18,319 bases of DNA. Source: Butyrivibrio sp. GTDB taxonomy: Bacteria; Bacillota; Clostridia; Lachnospirales; Lachnospiraceae. Where the stretch lies: NCBI RefSeq assembly GCF_015056685.1, contig NZ_SVFW01000041.1, positions 1-18,319 on the forward strand. The letters are read 5' to 3'. Shown piece by piece: positions 1-6,793 of this stretch (its first letter is position 1; each line of letters opens with the position of its first letter). Position numbers and translations under genes: made by a program. Below the pieces are notes generated by a model. That model searched no databases. It saw only the letters and a list, made by a program, of their open reading frames with translations, and was not told where the DNA came from.

Positions 1-3
1 CTG

Positions 4-40
4 CATAAAAACAGCGTAGCAGCCATAAAACTGCTACGCT
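4..40 (-). terminator. Terminator-like hairpin, leftward
   Basis: A perfect 10-bp inverted repeat (AGCGTAGCAG at 13-22, CTGCTACGCT at 31-40) encloses an 8-base loop. Read on the minus strand, the stem is followed at once by GTTTTTA, the layout of an intrinsic terminator for leftward transcription. No protein gene feeds directly into it. The nearest minus-strand units are the structured element at 275-550 and the ligase ending at 716, so it could end an RNA transcript from the structured element. Confidence 0.5.
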
Positions 41-80
41 AAAAAAGTCTAACTTTTTGGGGTCACATCAAAATGCTGTT

Positions 81-268
81 TAGGTCATGAATTCTGTAAT
101 CGCAGAGCGATTCCATAATAAAAAACATGACCTAAACTTATGAAATCCGTTGATTAGGTCATGAATTCTGTAATCGCAGGGCGATTCCATGACAAAAAAC
201 ATGACCTAGACATTTGAAATCTGCTGATTAGGTCATGGATTCTGTAATCGCAAGGCGTATCATAATAA
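81..268. repeat. 74-bp tandem palindromic repeats (about 2.5 copies)
   Basis: Three units begin at 81, 155 and 229, exactly 74 bases apart. Each of the first two has a 54-bp palindromic part and a 20-bp linker that is also conserved between copies. The outer arms are TAGGTCATG and CATGACCTA, a perfect 9-bp inverted repeat. An inner inverted repeat AATCGC/GCGATT sits within the same hairpin. The third copy keeps the left arm and part of the inner region but loses the right arm near 268, where the structured element begins. Because the linkers are similar, these are tandem repeats and not CRISPR. They resemble REP-type extragenic palindromes. Confidence 0.8.
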
Positions 269-274
269 ATTGTC

Positions 275-550
275 ACAGTAAAATGAGCACATAGCCATGC
301 GCACTCATGAAAGTAGCCACCCTTACTGTTCCTGGATTCAGAGCCCGAGGCTCTTGTACCCAGCCACACCGAAGGTGCTTGCCATTGACGGGTTCTGAGG
401 AAAACGCTACAATGTTGAATCCGACGGTGCGAGAAAATCTACTGTTCCCATCATCCTCACCGTCGGCTCGCAGACCAAAGCGTTTTCCTCAGGTTCAGTC
501 AATGGTGGCGTACGGAGCCAAGCATTTACCAATTTCTTAAGCTTATACAT
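275..550 (-). ncRNA. Highly structured element, possible TnpB right end / omega-RNA-like relic
   Basis: This stretch holds an unusual density of nested inverted repeats: 376-381 with 519-524 (6 bp), 382-389 with 498-505 (8 bp), 395-408 with 479-492 (14 bp, the inner 13 perfect), and 421-429 with 458-466 (9 bp). A separate hairpin lies at 340-345/349-354, and a longer imperfect one is bounded by ACAGTAA/TTACTGT at 275-281 and 323-329. The 14-bp and 9-bp stems cannot be explained by coding. On the minus strand a 47-codon open frame (550 to 407) and out-of-frame peptide remnants downstream resemble, from memory, C-terminal tails of IS605-type TnpB genes, whose 3' ends double as guide-RNA scaffold. 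No TnpB catalytic region is present, so it would be a non-autonomous derivative or relic. An unrelated structured RNA is the main alternative. The strand assignment depends on the TnpB reading. Confidence 0.4.
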
Positions 551-557
551 AGAATAA

Positions 558-580
558 CAGGGGGCAATATCTGCCCCCTG
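558..580. terminator. GC-rich hairpin
   Basis: CAGGGGGCA (558-566) pairs perfectly with TGCCCCCTG (572-580) across a 5-base loop. On the minus strand it is followed by a loosely T-rich stretch (TTATTCTAT), on the plus strand by no clear T-run. It could be a second terminator behind the ligase gene or part of the neighbouring structured element. Confidence 0.4.
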
Positions 581-589
581 TCTACTACC

Positions 590-611
590 TAGCTTCTACC
601 TAGCTTCTACC
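590..611. repeat. 11-bp direct tandem repeat
   Basis: TAGCTTCTACC occurs twice in tandem (590-600 and 601-611), with a partial further copy (CTACTACC) just upstream. No function can be assigned. It lies between two hairpins in gene-free sequence. Confidence 0.6.
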
Positions 612-632
612 TTACTTACGCATATACAAATA

Positions 633-677
633 AAGAGTATTCTGGAGTAAGCTTTTTGCTTACACCAGAATACTCTT
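633..677 (-). terminator. Strong terminator hairpin after the acyl-CoA ligase
   Basis: AAGAGTATTCTGG (633-645) pairs perfectly with CCAGAATACTCTT (665-677). One A-A mismatch follows, then a further 6-bp stem (GTAAGC/GCTTAC) closed by a T5 loop. The total is 19 paired bases. It lies 38 bases beyond the stop codon of the leftward ligase gene and is followed on that strand by TTTATTTG, so it most likely ends that transcript. Confidence 0.7.
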
Positions 678-715
678 CCCTTATCTACTTATTTAGACAT
701 TTAGATATGAAAAAT

Positions 716-2350
716 TCATCCCTGATTTTGCTTTTCTACAAGATGGTCGCCGCAGTACTTTTGCCTGAGCTTTGGCTTGTCGATCTTTCCTGTGGCATTT
801 CTGATTACTTTATCAAATATGATCTTTCTTGGCCTTTTATATCTTGGAAGATCAACGCAGAAAGCATCTACATCTTCTTCAGTAAGAGTCATTCCCTCTT
901 TTACCTGGATAATTGCGGCAGCAATTTCACCAAGACGCTGATCAGGAAGACCTATAACAGCTGCATCATGGATCTTGTCATTTTTCATGAGGAAGCTCTC
1001 AATCTGTACAGGATACAGATTCTCACCGCCTGAAATAATAACGTCTTTTTTACGGTCAACGAGGAATATAAAGCCGTCCTCATCCTGACGAGCCATATCA
1101 CCTGTAAAGAGCCATCCGTTTTTAAGAATCTCAGCAGTTGCTTCAGGATTCTTGTAATAGCAGACCATAACGCCGGGGCCTTTGACACAAAGCTCTCCGA
1201 TCTCGCCCTGCTTAACAGGATTTCCTTCTTCATCTACTATCTTGGTCTTCCAACCATAACCGGGAACACCTATGGCGCCTACCTTATGTACATTTTCCAT
1301 TCCAAGATGAACGCAGCCAGGGCCTGTTGATTCAGAAAGACCATAGTTGGTGTCATACTTATGATGAGGAAAATACTGAAGCCAATGACGAACAAGGCTT
1401 GGCGGAATAGGCTGAGCACCTATGTGCATCAGACGCCACTGAGAAAGCTTATAATCCTCAATCTTAAGCTTGCCACTATCAAGTGCAGCAAGAATATCCT
1501 GAGCCCACGGAACAAGGAGCCAGACGATAGTACACTGCTCTTCTGAAACAGCCCGGAAAATTGCTTCAGGAGAATTGCCCTTTAAAAGAACTGCCTTGCT
1601 ACCGGTGTATAGCGAACCAAACCAGTGCATCTTAGCTCCTGTATGATAAAGAGGCGGTATACAAAGGAAGTTATCTGCATGTGTTGTCTCATGATGTATA
1701 GCTTCCATCTGTGCAGACTGCATAAGTGCTGTGTGTATATGCAAAATAGCCTTAGGAAATCCGGTAGTTCCTGATGAAAAATAGATCGCTGCATCATCCT
1801 TATCTTCGATCAGAACTCTCGGTGCCGTTGAAGATGAATTTGAAACCTGCTTGTAATAGTCCTCAGCATAGGATGGACACTGGTCTCCAACATAGTAAAG
1901 AAGCATCTCCTTCTTTAGTTTCTCAGCAATATCCTCGATTCTTCCGATGAACTCAGGTCCGTAGAAAAGGACATCAGAATCAGAAGCCTTAAGGCAATAA
2001 TCAATTTCTTCAGAAGTAAATCTGAAATTAAGCGGAACAGCTACAGCTCCGCATTTTAATATTCCAAAATAAATAGGCAGCCATTCGAGACAGTTCATAA
2101 GCAATATAGCGCACTTCTGTCCTTTTTTGATGCCCCTTTCCATGAGCATATTGGCTACTCTGTTAGCTTTTTCATCAAATACAGACCATGTGATCTGTCT
2201 TCTGTAATAGGAAGTGCTTGTGGGCTGAATAAGCTCATATTCCTTCCATGTTACTCGCTGCTCTTCCTTTATCTCAGGATTTATCTCTACAAGAGCAACC
2301 TCTTCCCCATAAAGTTTGCTGTTTCTTTCTAGTAAATCTGTAATCGGCAT
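716..2350 (-). CDS. AMP-forming acyl-CoA ligase (class I adenylate-forming enzyme)
   Basis: A 544-residue cytosolic enzyme that would activate a carboxylic acid with ATP to an acyl-adenylate and then to the CoA thioester. The family motifs are complete: P-loop SGTTG at 193-197, TNYGLSES at 334-341, TGD at 416-418, the hinge region VDRKKD at 431-436, SGGENLYP at 440-447, and the C-terminal catalytic Lys within NATGKIDKP (K522). Length is normal for the FadD/medium-chain ligase group. The ATG at 2350 follows AAGGGG at good spacing. It has a clear sigma-A-type promoter overlapped by an operator shared with iorA and the symporter gene, so it probably belongs to the same pathway. The substrate cannot be read from sequence. 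An aryl acid or short branched-chain acid fits the neighbourhood, and a general fatty acid is possible. Confidence 0.88.
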   Translation of the reverse strand: MPITDLLERNSKLYGEEVALVEINPEIKEEQRVTWKEYELIQPTSTSYYRRQITWSVFDEKANRVANMLMERGIKKGQKCAILLMNCLEWLPIYFGILKCGAVAVPLNFRFTSEEIDYCLKASDSDVLFYGPEFIGRIEDIAEKLKKEMLLYYVGDQCPSYAEDYYKQVSNSSSTAPRVLIEDKDDAAIYFSSGTTGFPKAILHIHTALMQSAQMEAIHHETTHADNFLCIPPLYHTGAKMHWFGSLYTGSKAVLLKGNSPEAIFRAVSEEQCTIVWLLVPWAQDILAALDSGKLKIEDYKLSQWRLMHIGAQPIPPSLVRHWLQYFPHHKYDTNYGLSESTGPGCVHLGMENVHKVGAIGVPGYGWKTKIVDEEGNPVKQGEIGELCVKGPGVMVCYYKNPEATAEILKNGWLFTGDMARQDEDGFIFLVDRKKDVIISGGENLYPVQIESFLMKNDKIHDAAVIGLPDQRLGEIAAAIIQVKEGMTLTEEDVDAFCVDLPRYKRPRKIIFDKVIRNATGKIDKPKLRQKYCGDHLVEKQNQG

Positions 2351-2367
2351 ATTGTAATCCCCTTCTT

Positions 2368-2389
2368 GTACGCTTTAAAGCGCTAAAGT
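2368..2389 (-). promoter_or_regulatory. Shared operator, ligase copy
   Basis: The minus strand carries ACTTTAGCGCTTTAAAGC (2389 to 2372), extended by GTAC to 2368. The extended 22-bp site matches the one at 10701-10722 at 20 of 22 positions. The core contains a perfect palindrome, CGCTTTAAAGCG, and two direct CTTTA half-sites 8 bases apart. It begins three bases downstream of the -10 box and would cover the transcription start, a typical repressor position. Confidence 0.6.
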
Positions 2390-2391
2390 TT

Positions 2392-2420
2392 ATTATATAG
2401 ACATTTAATAAAAAGGTCAA
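2392..2420 (-). promoter_or_regulatory. Sigma-A-type promoter of the acyl-CoA ligase gene
   Basis: Read on the minus strand, TTGACC (2420-2415) is followed by exactly 17 bases and then TATAAT (2397-2392), a near-consensus vegetative promoter. The predicted start, about 7 bases downstream, falls inside the operator at 2368-2389. The untranslated leader would be about 35 bases. Confidence 0.7.
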
Positions 2421-2465
2421 TACAAGTGACGCCCGATATTTACCAATTTAAAGCATATTTAATTC

Positions 2466-2494
2466 TTGATTTTATTTTTTATTTTTATTATTCT
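2466..2494 (+). promoter_or_regulatory. Candidate promoter of the iorA operon
   Basis: TTGATT (2466-2471), 17 bases, then TATTCT (2489-2494) makes a reasonable sigma-A promoter. The operator copy at 2506-2523 would then lie just after the start site, as it does for the divergent ligase gene. A second possible -10 (TATAAT, 2542-2547) lies closer to the gene. If that one is used, the operator would overlap its -35 region. Confidence 0.45.
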
Positions 2495-2505
2495 AGTGTA
2501 TATGC

Positions 2506-2523
2506 ACTTTATCACTTTAAATC
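2506..2523 (+). promoter_or_regulatory. Shared operator, iorA copy
   Basis: ACTTTATCACTTTAAATC matches the symporter copy at 16 of 18 positions and the ligase copy at 15 of 18. It lies 60 bases before the iorA start codon, in the same orientation relative to its gene as the ligase copy. A weaker half-site (TTTAAAGC) lies near 2447. Confidence 0.5.
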
Positions 2524-2582
2524 AGAACAATGTCTGTTTTATATAATTGTGCGTAATTATCAAGAAGGTAGGAGGATTATAA

Positions 2583-4337
2583 ATGAGCAAAGACAATGGC
2601 AAACAGCTCATGCTTGGCAACAAAGCTGTTGCCCGGGGATTATACGAAGCCGGAGTATGCTTCATTTCAAGTTATCCCGGTACTCCAAGTACAGAGGTAA
2701 CTGAAGAAGCTGCAAAATATGATGATATATACTGTGAATGGGCCCCTAACGAAAAGGTGGCTATGGAATCTGCTTTTGGCGCATCACTTGCAGGAAAAAG
2801 AGCTTTCTGCGCTCAGAAACATGTTGGTCTTAATGTGGCTGCAGATCCACTTTACACAATGTCCTATACAGGAGTTAATGCAGGTCTCGTGATCGTAGTT
2901 GCTGATGATGCAGGAATGCATTCATCACAGAACGAGCAGGATTCAAGACACCACGCTATCGCTGCCAAGGTTCCTATGATCGAGCCTTCTGATTCAAGCG
3001 AAGCCCTCGAATACACAAAGCTTGCATATGAAATTTCTGAAAAATTTGACACTCCTGTTCTTTTAAAAATGTGCACAAGAGTTGCACACTCTCAGTCTCT
3101 CGTAAGTACAGGCGAAAGAACTGTTCCCGATAAGCCATACGAAAAAAATATCGCAAAATACGTAATGATGCCAGGCAATGCCAAAAAGCGTCATCCTATC
3201 GTTGAGCAGAGAACAAAGGACCTTATTTCTTATGCTGAAGACTGTCCTCTTAACAGAGTTGAAATGGGTGATACAAAAACAGGTATCATTACCTGTTCAA
3301 CTTCTTACCAGTATGTAAAAGAGGTTTTTGGTGACTCCGTAAGTGTACTTAAGCTTGGTATGACCAATCCTCTTCCTGAAAAGCTTATCAGGGAGTTTGC
3401 TTCAAAGGTTGAAAAGCTCTTTGTTGTAGAGGAACTTGATCCTATCATTGAAAATCATGTAAAAGCTCTTGGAATTGAAGTCACAGGAAAAGACCTTCTG
3501 CCAATCGTTGATGAGTTTTCACAAAATCTAATTGCTCAGAAATTCGGAAAAGATATTGAGAGCTCTTTTGCCCTTGATGCTGAGATTCCTAATCGTCCAC
3601 CTGTTATGTGTGCAGGCTGCCCACACAGAGGACTCTTCTATACTCTTAAAAAGAATAACTGCACTGTTTTAGGTGATATTGGATGCTATACTCTGGGCGC
3701 AGTTCCACCACTTGGTGCTATTGAAATGACTCTCTGCATGGGTGCTTCAATAGGCGCGCTCCATGGTTTTAACAAAGTAAGAGGTGCCGAAAGTGAGCAC
3801 AAAACTGTTGCTGTTATCGGTGATTCAACATTTATGCATTCAGGAATGACAGGTCTTGCTAACGTTGCATATAACCAGTCAAACTCAACTATCATAATTG
3901 TTGACAATTCAATCACCGGAATGACAGGTCACCAGCAGAATCCAACAACCGGCTACAACATAAAGGGTGACCCGGCAGGAAAGATCGATCTTGAAGCCCT
4001 TTGCAGAGCTATGGGCTTTGAGCGGGTTCGTATAGTTGATCCATATAATCTGGAAGAATGTGACAAGGTTCTAAAAGAAGAACTTAGCGTAGATGCACCT
4101 TCTGTAATAATCTCAAGACGCCCTTGTGCACTGTTAAAATACGTAAAACACAATCCTCCTCTTAGCGTTGATAAGAATAAATGCGTAGGCTGTAAATCCT
4201 GTATGAGAATTGGATGCCCTGCAATTTCCATGAAAGATGGACAGGCCAGAATTGATACAACACTGTGCGTAGGCTGCAACGTATGTAGCCAGCTCTGTCC
4301 GGTTGGAGCCTTTAATGCTCCGGAAAAGGAGGCTTGA
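2583..4337 (+). CDS. iorA: Indolepyruvate:ferredoxin oxidoreductase, alpha subunit
   Basis: A 584-residue catalytic subunit that oxidatively decarboxylates arylpyruvates (indole-, phenyl-, hydroxyphenylpyruvate) to aryl-acetyl-CoA and reduces ferredoxin; the reaction is reversible. The order is an N-terminal pyruvate-oxidoreductase-type domain, the family signature MCAGCPHRG near residue 342, and a thiamine-pyrophosphate domain with GDS at 413-415 and DN at 441-442. Two C-terminal [4Fe-4S] clusters follow: C534, C537, C540, C545 (CX2CX2CX4CP) and C562, C565, C568, C572 (CX2CX2CX3CP). Length is close to the family norm of about 600. The start has AGGAGG at 2570-2575, 7 bases upstream. It leads the operon iorA-iorB-paaK-ACT. 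Confidence in the family is high, but the preferred arylpyruvate cannot be told. Confidence 0.95.
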   Translation: MSKDNGKQLMLGNKAVARGLYEAGVCFISSYPGTPSTEVTEEAAKYDDIYCEWAPNEKVAMESAFGASLAGKRAFCAQKHVGLNVAADPLYTMSYTGVNAGLVIVVADDAGMHSSQNEQDSRHHAIAAKVPMIEPSDSSEALEYTKLAYEISEKFDTPVLLKMCTRVAHSQSLVSTGERTVPDKPYEKNIAKYVMMPGNAKKRHPIVEQRTKDLISYAEDCPLNRVEMGDTKTGIITCSTSYQYVKEVFGDSVSVLKLGMTNPLPEKLIREFASKVEKLFVVEELDPIIENHVKALGIEVTGKDLLPIVDEFSQNLIAQKFGKDIESSFALDAEIPNRPPVMCAGCPHRGLFYTLKKNNCTVLGDIGCYTLGAVPPLGAIEMTLCMGASIGALHGFNKVRGAESEHKTVAVIGDSTFMHSGMTGLANVAYNQSNSTIIIVDNSITGMTGHQQNPTTGYNIKGDPAGKIDLEALCRAMGFERVRIVDPYNLEECDKVLKEELSVDAPSVIISRRPCALLKYVKHNPPLSVDKNKCVGCKSCMRIGCPAISMKDGQARIDTTLCVGCNVCSQLCPVGAFNAPEKEA

Positions 4338-4341
4338 AAAA

Positions 4342-4917
4342 ATGGAAACTAAAAATATTATGATCGTTGGTGTTGGCGGACAGGGTTCACTTCTTGCCAG
4401 CAAACTTTTAGGACATCTTTTAATGGCTCAGGGATTTGATGTTAAAGTTTCTGAAGTACACGGCATGAGCCAGCGAGGAGGAAGCGTTGTAACCTATGTA
4501 AGATACGGCGAAAAAGTCTTCTCTCCTGTCATCGATAAAGGTCAGGCTGATTACATTGTTTCCTTTGAAGCCTTAGAAGCTGCAAGATGGCTTCCATACC
4601 TTAAAAAGGATGGACAGATCGTCACAAACACTCAGCAGATAGATCCTATGCCGGTAATTACAGGAGCAGCTGAATATCCTGAAAATATTATCGATAAGAT
4701 AAAAGCCACAGGCGCAAAGGTTGATGCTTTGGACTGCCTTACTCTTGCTGAAAAGGCCGGTTCCTCAAAAGCCGTAAATATCGTTTTACTTGGAAGACTC
4801 TCACACTACTTTGATCTTCCTGAAGATGAATGGATGAAGAGCCTTGAAGCCAATGTACCTGCCAAATTCCTCGACATGAATAAAAAAGCCTTCGAGCTTG
4901 GCAAAAACTTCGCATAA
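4342..4917 (+). CDS. iorB: Indolepyruvate:ferredoxin oxidoreductase, beta subunit
   Basis: A 191-residue partner of IorA, equivalent to the gamma domain of pyruvate:ferredoxin oxidoreductase. It is complete: GVGGQG near the N terminus (about residues 10-15), the conserved HGMSQRGGSV segment near residue 43, and the SFEALEA segment near residue 76. The ATG at 4342 is preferred over an in-frame start 39 bases earlier inside iorA, because AAAGGAGG (4325-4332) lies 9 bases before it. Only four bases separate the iorA stop from this start, so the two subunits are probably made in step. Confidence 0.94.
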   Translation: METKNIMIVGVGGQGSLLASKLLGHLLMAQGFDVKVSEVHGMSQRGGSVVTYVRYGEKVFSPVIDKGQADYIVSFEALEAARWLPYLKKDGQIVTNTQQIDPMPVITGAAEYPENIIDKIKATGAKVDALDCLTLAEKAGSSKAVNIVLLGRLSHYFDLPEDEWMKSLEANVPAKFLDMNKKAFELGKNFA

Positions 4918-4944
4918 AAAGAATTGTTTTGGGGAGAAAAAGAT

Positions 4945-6246
4945 ATGGAGCAATATTTTCAGAAAGAAATTGAAACAGCACCTTATGAAGAAATAAAAAA
5001 GATTCAGAGCGAAAAGCTTGTACAGCAGGTAAAAAGAGTTTGGGATAATGTCCCTTACTACAGGAAAAAGATGGAGGAAAAAGGCGTAACTCCTGATGAT
5101 ATAAAGTCAGTTGACGACCTTCATAAGCTTCCGTTTTTATCAAAAAAGGATCTACGAGACGCCTATCCCACTGGCCTTCTTGGTGCTCCAATGAAGGACT
5201 GCGTAAGAATCCACTCAACATCAGGAACAACAGGTAAAAGAGTTGTCGCTTTCTATACACAGCATGACATTGATCTTTGGGAAGACTGCTGCGCAAGAGC
5301 CATAGTTGCAGCAGGCGGAACTGATGAAGATGTATGTCAGATTGCATATGGTTTTGGTCTCTTTACAGGCGGTGCCGGTCTTAACGGTGGTTCTCATAAA
5401 GTTGGTTGCCTTACAGTTCCTATAAGCTCCGGTAACACTGACAGGCAGATGATGTTTATAAATGACCTTAAAGCCACTATCCTTTGCTGCACACCAAGTT
5501 ATGCTGCATATATTTCCGAACGTTTCAAAGAAGAAGGCTACAAACCTGAAGACATCCCTCTTAAGGCAGGAATCTTTGGTGCAGAAGCCTGGAGTGAAGA
5601 AATGCGTCAGGAAATAGAATCCACTTTAGGAATCAAAGCCTACGATATTTATGGTCTTACAGAGCTTTCCGGTCCCGGAGTTGCCTTTGAATGCTGTGAG
5701 CAAAATGGTATGCACATAAATGAGGATCACTTCATAGCAGAGATCATCGATCCTGATACTGAAGAAGTACTTCCTGAAGGCTCACAGGGCGAGCTGGTAT
5801 TTACAGCTGTAGACAAAGAAGCCTTCCCAATGCTCCGCTATCGCACAAGAGATATCTGCAAACTCACACGAGGCAAGTGCTCCTGCGGCAGAACATTCAT
5901 CAAAATGGCTAAACCAATGGGCCGTTCAGATGACATGCTCATTGTAAGAGGCGTAAATGTATTCCCGAGCCAGATCGAAACAGTTCTTTTGAACAATGGA
6001 TATGCTGCAAACTACCAGATAGTTGTTGACAGAGCCAACAACACCGACTCTCTTGATGTTCAGGTAGAAATGACACCTGAGATGTTCACAGATAATGTCG
6101 GTGAGATCGAGGAACGTCAGAAAAAACTTGCTACGGATATGTACTCAATGCTTGGAATCAAGGTAAAGATCTCTCTCCTTGCACCAAAGTCAATCGCAAG
6201 AAGCGAAGGAAAAGCTGTAAGAGTTATCGATAAGAGAAAAATCTAA
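4945..6246 (+). CDS. paaK: Phenylacetate-CoA ligase family enzyme (AMP-forming)
   Basis: A 433-residue enzyme that joins phenylacetate or a related aryl acid to CoA using ATP. Landmarks are STSGTTGK at 91-98, YGLTE at 236-240, RYRTRD at 298-303, GRSDDMLIVRG at 326-336 and the C-terminal active-site Lys in RSEGKAVRV (K423). Size and motifs are typical of the PaaK family. A CSCGR motif at 312-316 is also usual for these proteins. The ATG at 4945 is chosen because GGGGAGAAA (4931-4939) precedes it. A TTG 21 bases upstream has no ribosome binding site. It follows iorB by 27 bases. Next to Ior it either prepares aryl-acetyl-CoA for reductive carboxylation or, in reverse, releases the acid. This genome region thus has two separate acyl-adenylate enzymes, flanking iorAB. 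Confidence 0.92.
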   Translation: MEQYFQKEIETAPYEEIKKIQSEKLVQQVKRVWDNVPYYRKKMEEKGVTPDDIKSVDDLHKLPFLSKKDLRDAYPTGLLGAPMKDCVRIHSTSGTTGKRVVAFYTQHDIDLWEDCCARAIVAAGGTDEDVCQIAYGFGLFTGGAGLNGGSHKVGCLTVPISSGNTDRQMMFINDLKATILCCTPSYAAYISERFKEEGYKPEDIPLKAGIFGAEAWSEEMRQEIESTLGIKAYDIYGLTELSGPGVAFECCEQNGMHINEDHFIAEIIDPDTEEVLPEGSQGELVFTAVDKEAFPMLRYRTRDICKLTRGKCSCGRTFIKMAKPMGRSDDMLIVRGVNVFPSQIETVLLNNGYAANYQIVVDRANNTDSLDVQVEMTPEMFTDNVGEIEERQKKLATDMYSMLGIKVKISLLAPKSIARSEGKAVRVIDKRKI

Positions 6247-6316
6247 GTTTTATTGATATTTTTTGCAGTAATTATTCATAAATTATTCTATACTAGAAAT
6301 ATAGGAGGATTCTATC

Positions 6317-6751
6317 ATGAGTATAAAACAGATATCAGTTTTCCTTGAAAATAAACCCGGCACATTAAAAAAGCTCACAAGCGTTATGGCAAAAAACAAA
6401 ATCGACATGCGTGCCACTTCCCTTGCTGAGACCAAGGATTTTGGAATTGCCCGCATCATCGTTGACGACGCTTTAGAAGCTGTAAATACTTTAAAAGAAA
6501 ATGACTTCGTCGCAAGCCTTACTTCAGTTCTTGCAGTTGAGATTCCCGATGAGGCAGGCGGACTTGACAAGCTTTTGGAAGTTTTCGCCGATGCAGAAGT
6601 CAATATCGAGTACATGTACGCTTTTCCCGGAAGAGGTTCTTCCAACCACGCTTACATGATCTTCAGAGTTGCTGATACAAAAGCTGCTGAAGCAAAGCTC
6701 ACAGGAAAGGGCTTAAAGCTCCTTTCTCAGGAAGATATTGCAAATATCTAA
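6317..6751 (+). CDS. Tandem ACT-domain protein, probable amino-acid sensor
   Basis: A 144-residue soluble protein made almost wholly of two ACT-like domains (about residues 4-70 and 72-140). The first has the classic strand-loop-helix start with NKPGTLKKL. ACT domains bind small ligands, usually amino acids. Small proteins of this kind commonly follow ior-paaK gene pairs, so an aromatic amino acid is a sensible ligand guess. There is no enzymatic or DNA-binding domain, so it would act by binding a partner, for example the ligase or IorAB. AGGAGG at 6303-6308 precedes the ATG. The 70-base AT-rich gap after paaK is larger than the others in the operon and might hold a weak internal promoter. 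The gene ends just before a strong terminator. Confidence 0.85.
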   Translation: MSIKQISVFLENKPGTLKKLTSVMAKNKIDMRATSLAETKDFGIARIIVDDALEAVNTLKENDFVASLTSVLAVEIPDEAGGLDKLLEVFADAEVNIEYMYAFPGRGSSNHAYMIFRVADTKAAEAKLTGKGLKLLSQEDIANI

Positions 6752-6758
6752 AAAATTT

Positions 6759-6792
6759 AAACCTCTGACCATTTGGCCAGAGGTTTATTTTT
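6759..6792. terminator. Bidirectional terminator between convergent genes
   Basis: AAACCTCTG (6759-6767) pairs with CAGAGGTTT (6778-6786). After one mismatch, CC/GG extends the stem to an ATTT loop. On the plus strand the stem is followed by ATTTTT and ends the ior operon. On the minus strand it is followed by AAATTTTTT and ends the diguanylate cyclase gene, whose stop codon is two bases beyond the element. Confidence 0.85.
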
Positions 6793-6793
6793 G

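Noticed and set aside
41..66. Terminal inverted repeat of an insertion sequence (AAAAAGT-CTA-ACTTTTT followed by GGGGTCA)
   Set aside because: It looks like some IS ends, but no partner repeat or transposase is in the window, so it cannot be supported.
81..268. A small CRISPR array
   Set aside because: The intervals between palindromes are alike in all copies, so they are part of a 74-bp tandem unit; spacers would differ.
376..524. RNase P RNA, SRP RNA or a group II intron core
   Set aside because: The GAGGAAA stretch recalls RNase P, but the following conserved core is absent. No convincing intron domain V or reverse transcriptase is present.
154..540. Two overlapping open frames on opposite strands (71 and 77 codons)
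   Set aside because: Both run through palindromic repeats or nested stems, lack ribosome binding sites and have odd composition. The pairing structure explains the sequence better.
4303..4341. Longer iorB start inside iorA
   Set aside because: The extra 13 residues do not resemble the family, and the strong AAAGGAGG is placed for the ATG at 4342.
6254..6295. Internal promoter before the ACT-domain gene
   Set aside because: Several AT-rich boxes (TTGATA, TTGCAG, TATACT) exist, but no pair has good spacing. The 70-base gap can be read through.
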